Source of the DNA: Burhinus oedicnemus
Lineage: Eukaryota > Chordata > Aves > Charadriiformes > Burhinidae
NCBI GenBank assembly: GCA_008921705.1
Contig: VFFE01007506.1
Span: 616,603 to 680,602 of the forward strand
Length of the DNA: 64,000 nucleotides
Direction of reading: 5' to 3'
Shown here: piece by piece, positions 12,601-24,700 of the stretch
How positions within the stretch are numbered: the stretch's first letter is position 1
Layout of the letters: each line of letters opens with the position of its first letter
Made by a program: the position numbers and the translations under genes
Notes under the pieces: model-generated
Seen by the model: the letters and a program-made list of their open reading frames with translations, nothing else
Databases searched by the model: none
What the model was told of the DNA's origin: nothing

Positions 12601-15600
12601 TCTAGTCACTGGGATAAAAACAAGGCAATACATCTTGTCAGACATATAATCATCTCACGAATCATGTCTTTTGAGATGAAGACCTACTTTTATTCTTTTA
12701 CCCAAAATGTACCCCTGCTATGCCTTGTCCGTATCAAGGTATTTTTAATATGAAGACAATGAGAGGAAAAGAAAATTCATCATGTCCTTAGTTTGAAAGG
12801 ATACCAAATTATTACCATCTCAGTAGAGTCTGTGTGTCTGACTTGGGCGTGCAGCTGACTCTTATGACAGTCTGCTCAAAAGACTGCAGTGGAACAGCCG
12901 AGATCAGACAGAGAAAACTGAAAAAATCAGATCCCTTTATCTGACACTCTGCCACTAGAGGATTACTAACCTCTTGCACAGCAAATATTTTGTGTAATTT
13001 GATCTGCCATTTCAGCTGAGGCCTCCACCATGTCTTAGAAGACCATCCCACAATCTGATGGATTGCAATGTCATCGTAGATTTTTTTTCTTTTCCATAAG
13101 ACCTCATTTATTCATAAATATTCCTACTCTTCACGTTAAAACCCTTTAGGCAAGTTACTATAATTAAGTCATTATTTTACTTAGCTGTTGATCTTTCTTA
13201 TAAAATAATCCAGTTTTCTAGATGATGGGAAATGCTCTTGCACCCACAGTTGTTGCTCAGTTATTTTCACATTTTTATGAAAGTGATTGGATAAAACCAT
13301 GGAGACATGTCTTCCCCCAAATCTAGTTGTGCTGACGGGAGACATTGCTGTCTCTAACTATTTTATCGCTGCTAGCTGCTCCACTGCTCCTTTTGCCAAT
13401 GGAGAATACACCTCTGAAAAAATTGGTCAGATTAGTTTAGATCATCAGTTAGGCTAACCTAGAGGATTTTGTCTGCAGAAATCAAGGGAATGGTAACAAA
13501 AATCCACCATGCAGAGGGGGGCAGCGATAAACAGCTTCTGTTGACCAGGTGGATACAAAAAGAGTATTTTTCTCTCGCTAAGGAGGATGTATCCGAGACT
13601 GAAGCACTAAATTCCAAAATTGAGATTTTTCCCTAAATGACCTGTAAACTTCCTCAGCAACTTTTTCTCTCAGCCTAGAAGACGTAGTTTTTTAATCTCT
13701 GGCCTAGCTATAGCATTGTTTCATTTAAGTTTATTAAGGGCCCTTTTTGGCAATAGCTGGCAGATAATATACAATGTCAGGGCCCAGGATCTCACAAAAT
13801 ACAGAGGTGGTTACACTCTTAAACTACAGCAACATCCATTTAAAAAAAAAAATCTGCGAGCTGTCCCCTAACCACTGCAGGGAATAGGCTATAGGGACAG
13901 AAGTTCTGTCTCTCCTATTGTCTCTGTTCTCCTGTGCACAAAAAATTCAAGGCTAACTGGTCCAGAGAGAGGAAGCACCCCTAAGGCTGGTTGTAACACA
14001 ATGATTTATGTGATGTTTTGGTAAGGTAGGATGCAAACTGTCTAGTGCTTTCTCCCAGATTTGGATCTGCTTTTTGACCCATCTTTGTTCAGTGCAAACC
14101 ACAATCTGTAGCAGTTCAATTTTAAAAGAAAATGGACCTTTGCTTAATTTTTTGAGAGAAGATCCTCAGATGGACTCAGTCCGGCTCTTTCCCCAAGCCC
14201 TAACCCAGTCATTTATCAAAGGGTTTTGAGGTCAAAGACATTGTACTCCATGCTATTGGTGGGGGTGTTTCCCCACTCACTTGCCAGCACGAAGCTTTTC
14301 TGATCTCCATTCTGAGGAGCCTAATACTTGGTGCTGACTTCTCTTGAGACAGCTGCAGTGATTCTTACCCTTAGCTTACCCAGCATCATCTTGGATGTTA
14401 CTGGCCCCTCTACAGAAAACCACCACAATTTAAAAATTGTTATGACAAACCAGCACTCGTTCTGTTTTTCCTCAATATACTGGGCTGCAACTTGTGCCTG
14501 TTCAATGGCTTCTTCAGGAGCTGCTAAGACATCTTTGTGTCTTTCTCTGGGACTTGCTGAGAGAGGGAAAGACAGAGAGCAGGTGGCAATAATGACAACA
14601 TGATAGGTATTCCATGGTAAACTGTCTGCACTTCTAAGGGTATATCTCAGACTCCTTCGTTTCTCTGAGGAAGGAAGCACAGGTGTCTAGTTCCACAAAC
14701 CCTAAGTTACACATGGCAGCATGTAGCATTTAGACACATTATGGCTCATTCTGAAGTTCTTGACCAGTTTTTAAATTTAAAATAAAGATGCTTTTTAGTC
14801 TTCAAGAACTTCTGTGAAATTCCTGATAAGAACATTCTTCTCCCTAAATCATTTCTTATAGTCAGTCTTCTATGGAGTCTAGATATAGCTGCTGCCGCTT
14901 TCAGTTCCTCAAAGACTATTCCAGGCAGAAGTGGCTGGTGTCATTACTGGACAGCAAAGGGCAAAGCCTACATAGCTAGTTTCTGAAGCTATATGATTTG
15001 TAGTCAGCTGCCCAAGCCATAAATCAAAATACATGCAAGGATGCATGCGCAACTGTCAATTTCCTATATGTGTCACTAGGATTATGAGTTCTAAATAAAA
15101 AGCAAAAAATGAAAGAATAGTTGTGTATGCACTAAGAAATGTCATTTCACATGACTCGTTTACTAGGATGATACAAGGAAGCAAGTGTCACATTTCACAT
15201 TTATGAACAAAATCAGGCCAACTGATATGTGCTAGCAAATGAAGATGTCTAGTTCCTACCAGAGAAGTGGGGAACAATTGTTAAATAAATAAGTAATATG
15301 CATCAAAAGAACTGTGTTAGTATGTTCTTGCAAACTTTGTAGCTGCACTGAGAAACATTTCCAGTCCATTGATTCTTCAAGCTCAAAAAATTGTCTGAAC
15401 CAGCCACGTGAGCAAGGAGGTATATGCTATGAAGCAGTCTACTAAGGAAAGGCAGACAATGAGAAGCCAGATACAGGAATAACTACTTTTTAAGCATCTG
15501 TGGTTTTTGTTAGATCTGCCAGGGTATCTCAGGGGCGTAGCTATTAGCTGACTCAAGCCCTGAGTGTGAAATCTTTCCTATACAAGAAGTCAAGATAAGG

Positions 15601-16760
15601 TTTGTGTGCTAATTCTCCTTCAGCTAATTGTCCTTTGAAGTAGAACTTCAAACATAAAGTCTTTTTTTTTCATAGACTTCTACAGTTAGTTGAAATTCGC
15701 TCTTAATACTGCCAAGTGCTGTTGACCAGATTAGCTGTTTTGGGTCTCAAGCTTGATATTAGTCCATAGGAAGTGCCTAACAAAGACTGTTGAATTCAGT
15801 AAGAAACAAAACAAAACAAAACAAACCAGGAACAAAATCCAAAATCAACTAAGTATGTTGAATTTACAGTTTACTAATCATCTAACATGAGCCAGTTATT
15901 CACATAACTACAGGTGTTTTCAGCAAGAGATGGCCATTAGCAGAGTTGTTTACTATAATCAACTTTTGGTTCTTTTATTTTCTAAATATGCTGTAATTAA
16001 TACTTGCAAGAACTAAGATCCTAATTCCAGACAGCTCCTTGCAAACACTCATTTGGCTTTTACAGTTACTGCAGACAAACTCACTGAGTCATTGATTTAT
16101 GTACAGCAGCAGATTACTTGATTACAAGATGAGCATTAGAAGTATTTAGTAAACAGAGGGAGGAACCTAGCGGGCAGAGTGGCATTGTTGAGAGCATCCT
16201 TTCCAATTTGAGCAATTACATTGAAGCATCTGGAGGTGAAATGAAAAAGGAACAGTATTTTTTGAAGTATTTCCTATCATATGATCACAAATTGGATACC
16301 GTCAAAATTTTCCAAAGAAGTCCATACAATGACCATCCTATGCACTAAAGGTCTAAATCAAATGAAATGAAAGCATACCCCTATGTGGAAAAGCTGGAAA
16401 GTATACTTGTATGAAAAATAATCCTTGCTATCATGAAACCAGCAATGTCAATGTTACTTTGGCTGGAAAGCCTGTTGGCCTGGCAGCATAATTTCAAAAT
16501 TAAGATGCTTTCCACACAGATCTTACTTCAAGTGTTGGTTTAGCTGAGACAGAGCTGTCACTGGTAGTCAACATCTTTGAGACGGGACCTGTGCTCATCT
16601 CTGCTTGTATGAGCAGTTTGAAATGTGCTGCTGGACTACAGACAATACCGTGGTGGAGCAGGGCAGCCAACTCTCCCAGCTGGAGTCAGAGTAAATTGTA
16701 TACTTTCACTTGATGGACAGCAGCTCCCCAGGGCAGAGGATTGTAATGAACGGAAGAATA
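12601..16760. other. Intergenic spacer between FOLH1 and NAALAD2, left part
   Basis: I see no exon with family motifs and no RNA gene. It contains an (AAAAC)n run near 15.8 kb. A 119-codon minus-strand frame at 14,321-14,680 is overlapped by an open frame on the other strand and is not recognisable. Confidence 0.6.
15804..15827. repeat. (AAAAC)n simple repeat
   Basis: Four to five copies of AAAAC in the intergenic spacer. Confidence 0.85.
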
Positions 16761-17096
16761 TCACACAATCATAGGATCATAGGCTTGGAAGAGAACTCAG
16801 GAAGTTTCTAGTCCAAACTCCTGCTCAAAGCAGGGTGAGCTCCAAGGTCAGACGAGGCTGCACAGAGTTTTATCAAGTCCCGTCATGAAAATCTCCAAGG
16901 ATAGGGACCGCATAACCTCTATGCAACATATTCCAGTGCTTCACTGCCCTCATTATGGAAAAGCTTTTTCTTATATCCAGACAGAACCTTGTTTCAGTTT
17001 ATGACTGTTGTTTCTCATACTCCTGTCATGCACCACTGAAGAGGCTAGCTCTGCCTTCTTGAGAAACTCCTTGTACCTGCTGGAAGATATCATTTG
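16761..17096 (-). mobile_element. CR1 LINE fragment (intergenic)
   Basis: The + strand begins ATCATAGGATCATAGGCTTG (the inverted CR1 tail) and continues with CTCAAAGCAGGGTGAGCTC and ATTCCAGTGCTTCACTGCCC. It is the same older CR1 type as the 8.0 kb fragment, with many substitutions and no open frame. Confidence 0.8.
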
Positions 17097-19116
17097 GTTT
17101 ATGTTCAATGCACAGTCTTTTATTCTGCCTGCCTCACTGGGAACATTCCTGTTGTAGAAGAAAGGGTCAAAGTTTGCAAGGTGAACTTGTCAGCTGCCAG
17201 CAATGTAAACTTTATTTTAATTGGAATCTGATAATGGACTCCTGAAGTTCAAGATAACAGAGACTCTAACTCAAAGCATCAAAATACCCTTTTAATCTGG
17301 TAGTCACATAGACTGCAGAGGCTGTGAGAGAGTTCTGGGGGACTGTACAACTGGCAGAGGCAGAAGGAATCTACTGATTTGAAACTGCAGTTGGGCATTC
17401 CCCTGTTGCCGTTTTTCCTGCAAGAGCTGCCTTTCCCACAAACCAGGGCCCTTTGATCTCTCCAGCCACAAGTTCGACCTTTAGTCAAACAGTAGATCAA
17501 GCAGCACAACAGCAGCATATCTTTCTTGCTGCAGATAATAACCTTTGAGGCCCAGTGGCTGAGCAGCTACAACCTACCATTGACAAGCCCTGGCATTTGT
17601 TCTGTGTATTATGTATATTTATGTACTATTGCTGGTTTTGCTAATTGGCTGCATAGCATAATTATGCATTCAATAAATGCATGCTAATTTTGCGTTTGGC
17701 ATGTGTATCTTTGCCATTTTTGGAGCTTTTTGAGTTTACTAGGGATATTTTTTTAATTTTTTTTAACGAAGTAGAATATATGTAGCTATCTGCAAGTTCT
17801 GTAGCTTCAGCTGAATCTCACTCTTGTTTTCACTCTCAAAATGTGCAGTAAATGATTGTTTTCTTGCTAGTTTTAAAAGTGACATTAATTTGAAGAAGTA
17901 CTGTGTGTTCAGGAGTTTGTCTGTGTTTTGGACCTTTTTTCAGTTTGTCACCTGGTCTGAGAAAAGAAATCTTTTTCCCTAATAATTTTTTCACGCTGCT
18001 TGTCTTACATATTTTTTGTCACTACTTAGGACTGGTTTTATCTCCCATAAGCCTCAAGTCTTAACTTCAATTAAACTTAGGCTAAAGTTGGTATTTTCAT
18101 CACTGAATAAAATACCCAACTATTATCAGAGAAGCAGTCTTAGCAGTATCTTGCACTGGTAATACCTTAGCTCTAGCAGGAAAAGCCCCCTGTAAAAGAA
18201 TAGGGTGACTGATAGACGTGTGTTTGATTCGGTCAGGAAGTGACTCAAAGAGAGATGAGTCTTATGGGATTCTAATTGTCTTAACAGCTCTGAGCTCTCT
18301 CCTTGGCTGCTAAGTGAGATGCTCAAGAACAGCTAAGAGTAAGATGAGGTTTAGTTTGGAGCAGCTTCTTCCACCTCCTCACAGATGTGACTTTGCATTC
18401 CAGGCATCCTGTACTTCAGATCTCACCATGTCAGGCTCATTTTTCTCTGGCTCCAGTTAGTCTGAGGAGCATTTGTAAGACGTGATACTACAAGTCTGGC
18501 TTTGTGATTTAGTGATGTGTAGAGTGGGTTATTTAGGCCATGTCCCAAGACTCAGGAAACAGTGAGCATGCAGGATAGATACTGCGTTCCTTATGCTGCA
18601 TATCTTGGAACAGGTAGTACCAGCAAAGGGGAGAAAGTAAAGGAGATACAGAAACAAAAAGAGGGGGGACAAGAGAAGAGCAGCAAAACAATGCTAAAGA
18701 GAACCCCCACTTCCAGCCCAGGCAATGGAAGCTGGTATAGGAGATGGCTTTATTTCCCCCTCCCTTCTTTTGGAAAACTTAGTTCTAGCTGCTCTCTCCT
18801 TACATTCTTTAAGAAGCATCTGGATTGCTGCACCCTGTTCCCCCTGCCAGAAGGGAAGCCAGCTGCATCTATAAACTGTTATCAAGCCAAAACTTCTGTT
18901 TTGCCTGGGTGAATGGTATTTATTTAGCCTTTATATGCTGTTTTTCTCATCTTCCTAGGAAGTGTGTAGATGAGATAGCTCAGGGATACTTTTGCAATGT
19001 ATCAGCAAGCAATTTCAAATATCCGTGCATAAAATAGATATGATCCAAGAGGGACAACAAAAATTCTTGCGTAGCAGTGTCACTCCTTACACTGGACTCC
19101 ACAGCATACCAAGCTG
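17097..19116. other. Intergenic spacer, middle part
   Basis: No gene, RNA or identifiable repeat seen. A 116-codon + frame at 18,562-18,912 has a low-complexity Lys/Gly/Ser start and no recognisable domain. Confidence 0.55.
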
Positions 19117-19590
19117 ATTCATAGAATATGATAGAATAGTTTGTGTTGGAAGGGCCCTCCAAAGATCGTCTAGTCCAACTCCCCTGCAATGAGCAGGGAC
19201 ATCTTCCACTAGATCAGGTTGCTCAGAGCCCCGTCCAACCTGACCTTGAATGTTTCCAGGGATGGGACATCTCTCTAGGCAACCTGTGCCAGTGTTTCAC
19301 CACCTTCATTGTAAAAAATTTCATCTTTATATCTAGTCCAAATCTACCCTCTCTTAGTTTAAAGCCATTACCCCTTGTCCTATTGCAACAGGCCCTGCTA
19401 AAAAGTTTGTCCTTGTCTTTCTTATAAGTCCCCTTTAAGTACTGAAAGGCCGCAATAAGGTCTCCCTGGAGTCTTCTCTTCTCCAGGCTGAACAAACCCA
19501 ACTCTCTCAGCCTGTCCTCATAGCAGAGGTGCTCCAGCCCTCTGATCATCTTCATGGACCTCCTGTGGACTAGCTTCAACAGGTCCATGG
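19117..19590 (-). mobile_element. CR1 LINE, 5'-truncated (intergenic)
   Basis: The minus strand carries a 121-codon open frame with CR1 ORF2 C-terminal phrases ([32 protein letters not shown]). The 3' tail is at 19,117-19,140. The last part of the frame is shifted relative to intact CR1 (the [10 protein letters not shown] end is lost), so it is a dead copy. Confidence 0.9.
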
Positions 19591-21470
19591 AAGAAGCAGT
19601 AAGTAATCCCTCATTCAGTTGGGGGAGAAGAATAAATGTTTCAAGAATATAAGGCTAGAATGAACCCCAAATTTCCAATTTAAGAAAGCAGTTTTCAGAA
19701 TGGGACTTTATTCAACACTGGAGTAGGACTACAACGATTTATGAGAAAGACACCAACTTGCTTTAAAACAGTTGATTCCACAGTTGTTTAGTAATCTGTT
19801 CAAGCAATACATATGTGAAGTTCATTACTTTTCTATGTCTGATATAAAGCATGATGGTAACTGGCAAGTGATATCCCTGTCTTTATCTCAACCCATGAGC
19901 TTTTTCATCTGATTTCCTGTCCCTGTCCTGTTGTGGAGGGCATGTGATTCAAGGTATAGATTTATACTGTATGTTATACTTGCATTTAAATGGAGCATAG
20001 TATATTCCACTGGTGGCCAATCCATGGAATGTAAGAACATGCCACAACTAATAACTAATAGTACTAGGACTGTGTTGTAAGTGGTAGAAGCTTCTTGGTT
20101 GCTGCGATTGTTCAACCTCAGCATAGCTGATGCCTGTATCACTTTAAAAAGATGTAGGCATAGAAATAAATACATTTCATACTTTCTCACTGCTGCTATT
20201 CTTACCTTCTCCCTCCACTGATGTTATCATCATGTGAGGTCTAATTTAGATAGTAATCTCCAAAAGCCCTTGTCACTTTACTGTCTATTATGTGCCAGTC
20301 CTACACCTGTGGTGCTATATAAATGCTAATAATACATCAATATGCTCATTCTTTATAAGTTCTGTAGGTGGAATTCCATCTGGTTTGTATATGTCAAGTG
20401 AAATGTTGGTGTGAAAAGTCCTTGCTGTTCAGAATTTGTGATGGCTTTTGAGCAGTTGGGAAATGACAGGAAAAAAATCACAAAACTGGACATGCTCATC
20501 ATTTGAACAAAGACGTCCAGATGTTTGCTTAGGCAGTGGCTGACTGGTGCAGAATACCCAAGTGGTGTAATTCTCTAATCTCTGAAAAGCTTTAGTCAAG
20601 TAATTAGGACATAAACCAGTCTTTTCAGCTGTTTCTGAATATTTTCAGCTCAACCTAGTCTATTTAAGAAAGTTTTGATACTTGGAGCACTGCCATTTCT
20701 TTGACAAGATGTATCTACTTTGGACTCTTTTGGGAGTGAGTGGTGAGAATTCAGAGTGTGTCCAGGCTCCCAGAAAAGCTTCCTCCCTTCAGCCAGATGA
20801 CTGGTCTCAGATGGGCAGGTCCTCAGTTCCAGAAATACCAGGCTTGGCTTCCGCATAGCTGTGCAGGAACTCACCAGCAGGGACTGATGTGCCGGGCCAG
20901 GGTAAGTTTGTGCAAAATATGATGATTCTGTGAAAGTATCCTGAGTATTCCCTGGGCTGAAGTTGTATCCTTTCCCATGAGATACCGGTGGATTTGGTTG
21001 AATTAGAGTAGGAAAACTTGATCCGAAGAACCTTGTAATCAAAGATGTAAAAAGCTAGAGAATATAGGAAATAATTTTGCAACTTTTCCCAGTTGCAAAT
21101 TGGATGACATCTGGAAGTGTCTCCATTGGCTAATCTAAATTGTATTCTGAGCTGCTCTAGTATTCATCACTTGCCAAGGATTAATGTAACCATGGATTAC
21201 AAAGGAGAGCAATTCACAAGTTTTCCCTTCCTCCATTTCACCTCTTGGCCACTTCCACTGGAACAAACACTGATTGTGATTAAGCCTAAAACAGAAAGTC
21301 CTGGTAATTAATAGAAAACAGCCCTTATGCATTGCTTGGTGCGCAGTCTAGATGCATATTTTTTGCAGAGATACACGTGCAGCTACACACAAACTGCCTT
21401 GTGGGGTGAGACTAAGAAATGGAAGCATTTTATTGCATTTAGAAAATCATATCATCATCATCCAGGGATT
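19591..21470. other. Intergenic spacer, upstream of NAALAD2
   Basis: No gene recognised. A 130-codon minus-strand frame at 20,650-21,042 overlaps open frames on both strands and lacks any known motif, so I treat it as chance. Confidence 0.55.
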
Positions 21471-21631
21471 AAGGCTGGTTAGGCAGGAGGAGAGCTGAGA
21501 ATCACAGAAGCCGGGGCAGCCCTGGGGCTGAGGGCGGGAAGAGGAGGAGAGGGAGGAGGAGGAGGAGGAAGAAGGCAGCTGCTTGCCTGCCCTCCTTTCA
21601 GCCTGCAGAGCTGCTGACCACCGGTGCCAGT
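21471..21631 (+). promoter_or_regulatory. NAALAD2: NAALAD2 proximal promoter / 5' UTR
   Basis: A GC-rich block immediately before the start codon, unlike the AT-rich surroundings. It contains a GC box GGGCGG at 21,532-21,537 and a purine-rich GAG/GGA run at about 21,541-21,577. No TATA box is evident. The start ATG sits in CAGTATGG, with A at -3 and G at +4, a strong Kozak context. The transcription start is inferred to lie in this block. Confidence 0.55.
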
Positions 21632-21713
21632 ATGGCCAGGAGCAAGGCCACCCTCTGCGCATGGCTAGGCTGCCCTGGGCTGCTGGGCTGCTTCTTGCTG
21701 GGCTTTCTTGCAG
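21632..21713 (+). CDS. NAALAD2: NAALAD2 exon 1
   Basis: 82 bp from ATG to a consensus GTGAGT donor, ending in phase 1. It encodes [11 protein letters not shown] followed by a Leu/Gly/Phe-rich hydrophobic stretch: the basic tail plus signal-anchor of a type II membrane protein. Confidence 0.9.
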
Positions 21714-24700
21714 GTGAGTACAGAGACAGCAGGGCTCAGCCCGCAGCCTTTGCCCTCTACAGATACCTATGTGCCACTCCTGTTGTGATTAACTCCCCAT
21801 CAGGGAGATTTTACTGCTTTTTAGGGGTGTTATAAAATACTCGTCCCACTGTTGTTCTAAGACGTTGTTCTCTCTAGCAGTTTTGGTCTTTAGGGAGTGA
21901 GGAATGTAACGGCTGTATGCTTCCGCCCCAGATGAGCCCTGGTGAATTGACAGCTTCCCGTAATGGGTAGTCAGACGTTCAAAGAGGGAAGATTTATAGG
22001 AGAGTTTGAGACTTCTGTGATTGCAAACCCTCCAGGATTATTTTTTTGTTGTTTGTATTTCCTGATTTTTACTGAAGATGTGTTTAAATGCTCCTATTCA
22101 ATTGCTATTTTAGAAATTAAAGGGGAGAATGTAGAGGAGGAGGAGGAGTTTTGACTGACAGCCAAGAGTGGAGTTGCTGAATTTTCCATCATGTACAATG
22201 AACTTCACTAGAACATTAGAGTCTTTTCTGCATTACTTGCAGCATTTGATTTTAAGTCTGAAATGCATGTCTTTGCCTGTCCTTTTTAAAGTTGTATTTA
22301 GCCCACCCCTAAAGCTAAAGCATGAAAGGAAGATTCATGAGAGCTATTAAATATAAAACCCATTAATTTGATTTAGGGGAGCCCTGAGCTGCAAATTTCT
22401 GATGCTTGTGCTATTGTTATACATTTCCCTGAACATCATGTTTTGGCCATGTTCCAAAACAGGATACTGGGCAAGATGGACCTTTGATCCGATCCAGTCT
22501 CACTGTTATGTTCAGAGTGTTACTACAATTGCATTTAAGTCTAACAGATCATATATATTGTGCATGTGGCAGCACATATATTTGGCTTTATTGTTACAGT
22601 TTTCCCAGTTTGGGATTTTTCTAGCTAGAATAGTAAAAGGATTTGTGAGTTTTTTTAAGACAAATTCATGTAATTGATATACTCTCTCATTTTAAATTTA
22701 TGGCAACTTAAAAATCTTTAACTTTTTGAAACTGACTAGGGTCACAGTTAACTTTATTGTTTTAATTATTAAATAGACTAGCCTCACCTTTCCTCAAATC
22801 TGTAACTATTATAATGATGGCAGGGTGGCTGTTGAGTCTTAGATCTTCACTTTAAATACGCTTATGCACATATTTTTAAATATATGTATAAATTAAATAA
22901 CGGAATTTCATCATGAGTATCAGGAGTTCAATCCTCCCACTGCAAACAGTTAATTGAGGATTTAAACTATAGTTTAAAATTAATGAGAGATGGATCTGCC
23001 TTAAAAAGGGGACTGTATTTACCCGAGATTTAGGGTGTGCTCTCTTAAATATGTCCCTTTTTTGGCAATTCAGTGAATGAAGTATATTTAACTTTTCTGC
23101 TTCACTTGTATGTTTGAGCCAGCAAACACTGATAGAGGGTGCTCTAAGCCCTATTCATTCTCATGATTTTAGTGAGACTGTTCACTACATGAGGTTGCAC
23201 GTGGGCTCAAATATGTGAGAACTGGGGTTCTTGCTAAGCAGGAAGCTTTTCAAATATGTTTCAGGATGGTTTACAAAACCGACGGAGAAAACACCCAATT
23301 CTTCAGATGTCTATCAAAATGTGAGACAGAAACTTGTGGCTGAAATGAAAGCAGAAAACATCAAGCAATTCCTTCGGTAAGCCTGGCGCATCTTGGTTTT
23401 TGAATTATTTTATCAGTCATGAAAGCCAGAAAGTGATAACAGCAGCTCCAAGGAACAGCCTCTGAAAGCAGAGCTGTTTAGATGCTTGGAAGTATTTGGT
23501 TTGTATTGAATATCTAGGGGAAGGAGAAGGGAGAGACTCACAATCCTTCTGTCTCCTCCTCCCTATTTTTGAAGTTACATTTTTGGAGTTGTTGCACTGT
23601 TAAGTGTGCTTCCCTCAAGATGCATTACCGCCAGTGCTTATCATGATTTTTTATTATGATTTTCCGTAGTCTGGATTTAATGCAGTGTGTCTGTTTTTTC
23701 CTCATACGTGTCTGAAACTCTAACATCAGATAACTTTGCTTTGTCTCAGACTGAGATAATTTTACTGTATTTGGGATACAGTGATTGCTATTAATTACAT
23801 TTGATTGATAATCTGTCCCGTGTCTGCTTAGACTTTCAGTTTGAGTGGCTAATAACCCAATTAGTCTAAGCAGAAAATGAATACATTCAAAATGCTACAA
23901 ATTTTGCATGGCCCTGAGTTGCATGTATAGTTACAACTGATAATTCCTTTAGCAGGGCCAGACTGGATAATGTCCTGTTAATTGGCTGCTTGAGATCCCA
24001 TTATACCCTGTCTTCTGTTTCAGAAGGTGAAGGTCCCTGTCCAAGCACAATGTGTCTGTGTGGTTGGTCAAGTCTTGCATGATGCAGTTGTTATTAAATA
24101 TACTTTTTTGCATCCTAGTGCATCCATGCAGTTCTTTCAAAACATCTAAAATGCTAGGGACATAGAAATACCCTCTTGTTTTGCTGTGTATTTCTCTGGA
24201 AATGCAAAAAAGGTCATTCTTGTGCATATTTATATCTTCTACAGAGGAACAAATTAATTCATATAAAAAGTAAACAAATATAACCCGTGGTTAGTAACGT
24301 GTTGATATTCAGCATGTAAATCAGCAGCTGCATCATAAGCATCAAAGGATTGCTGACAAATTTGATTTCTGTACATTTATTCTTAAACCAAAAGGTTTCA
24401 TCTCTAGCATCAATTAGCTTTTTAAGTCTATAGGCCTTATCTTATTTTGCATTTGTTGCTCTCAGTAGATTGGAAAGTTTCTGAATATTATGTTTGAGTG
24501 AGAGTTGAGGCAACATAGAGATTGATGACAGCATGAAACAGCACTACAATTATGCTAAAGTTTCTTGGCCATAGGGTATTAATGGTGTCTGGTTTGTCTA
24601 CCGGCTTTGATGATGGGCCAAATGCTTCATACTGGGTTCTTTTTTCCCCTAAATTCAAATAAAAAGCAAAAACTGCAGAAAAAATATACTAATACACTAT

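Noticed and set aside
14321..14680. 119-codon minus-strand open frame in the spacer between the genes
   Set aside because: The opposite strand is also open over most of its length, no domain is recognisable and there is no splice or promoter context. Could be a pseudogene fragment, but I cannot name a parent.
20650..21042. 130-codon minus-strand frame upstream of NAALAD2
   Set aside because: Overlapped by open frames on both strands, with low-complexity Ser/Pro content and no family motif.
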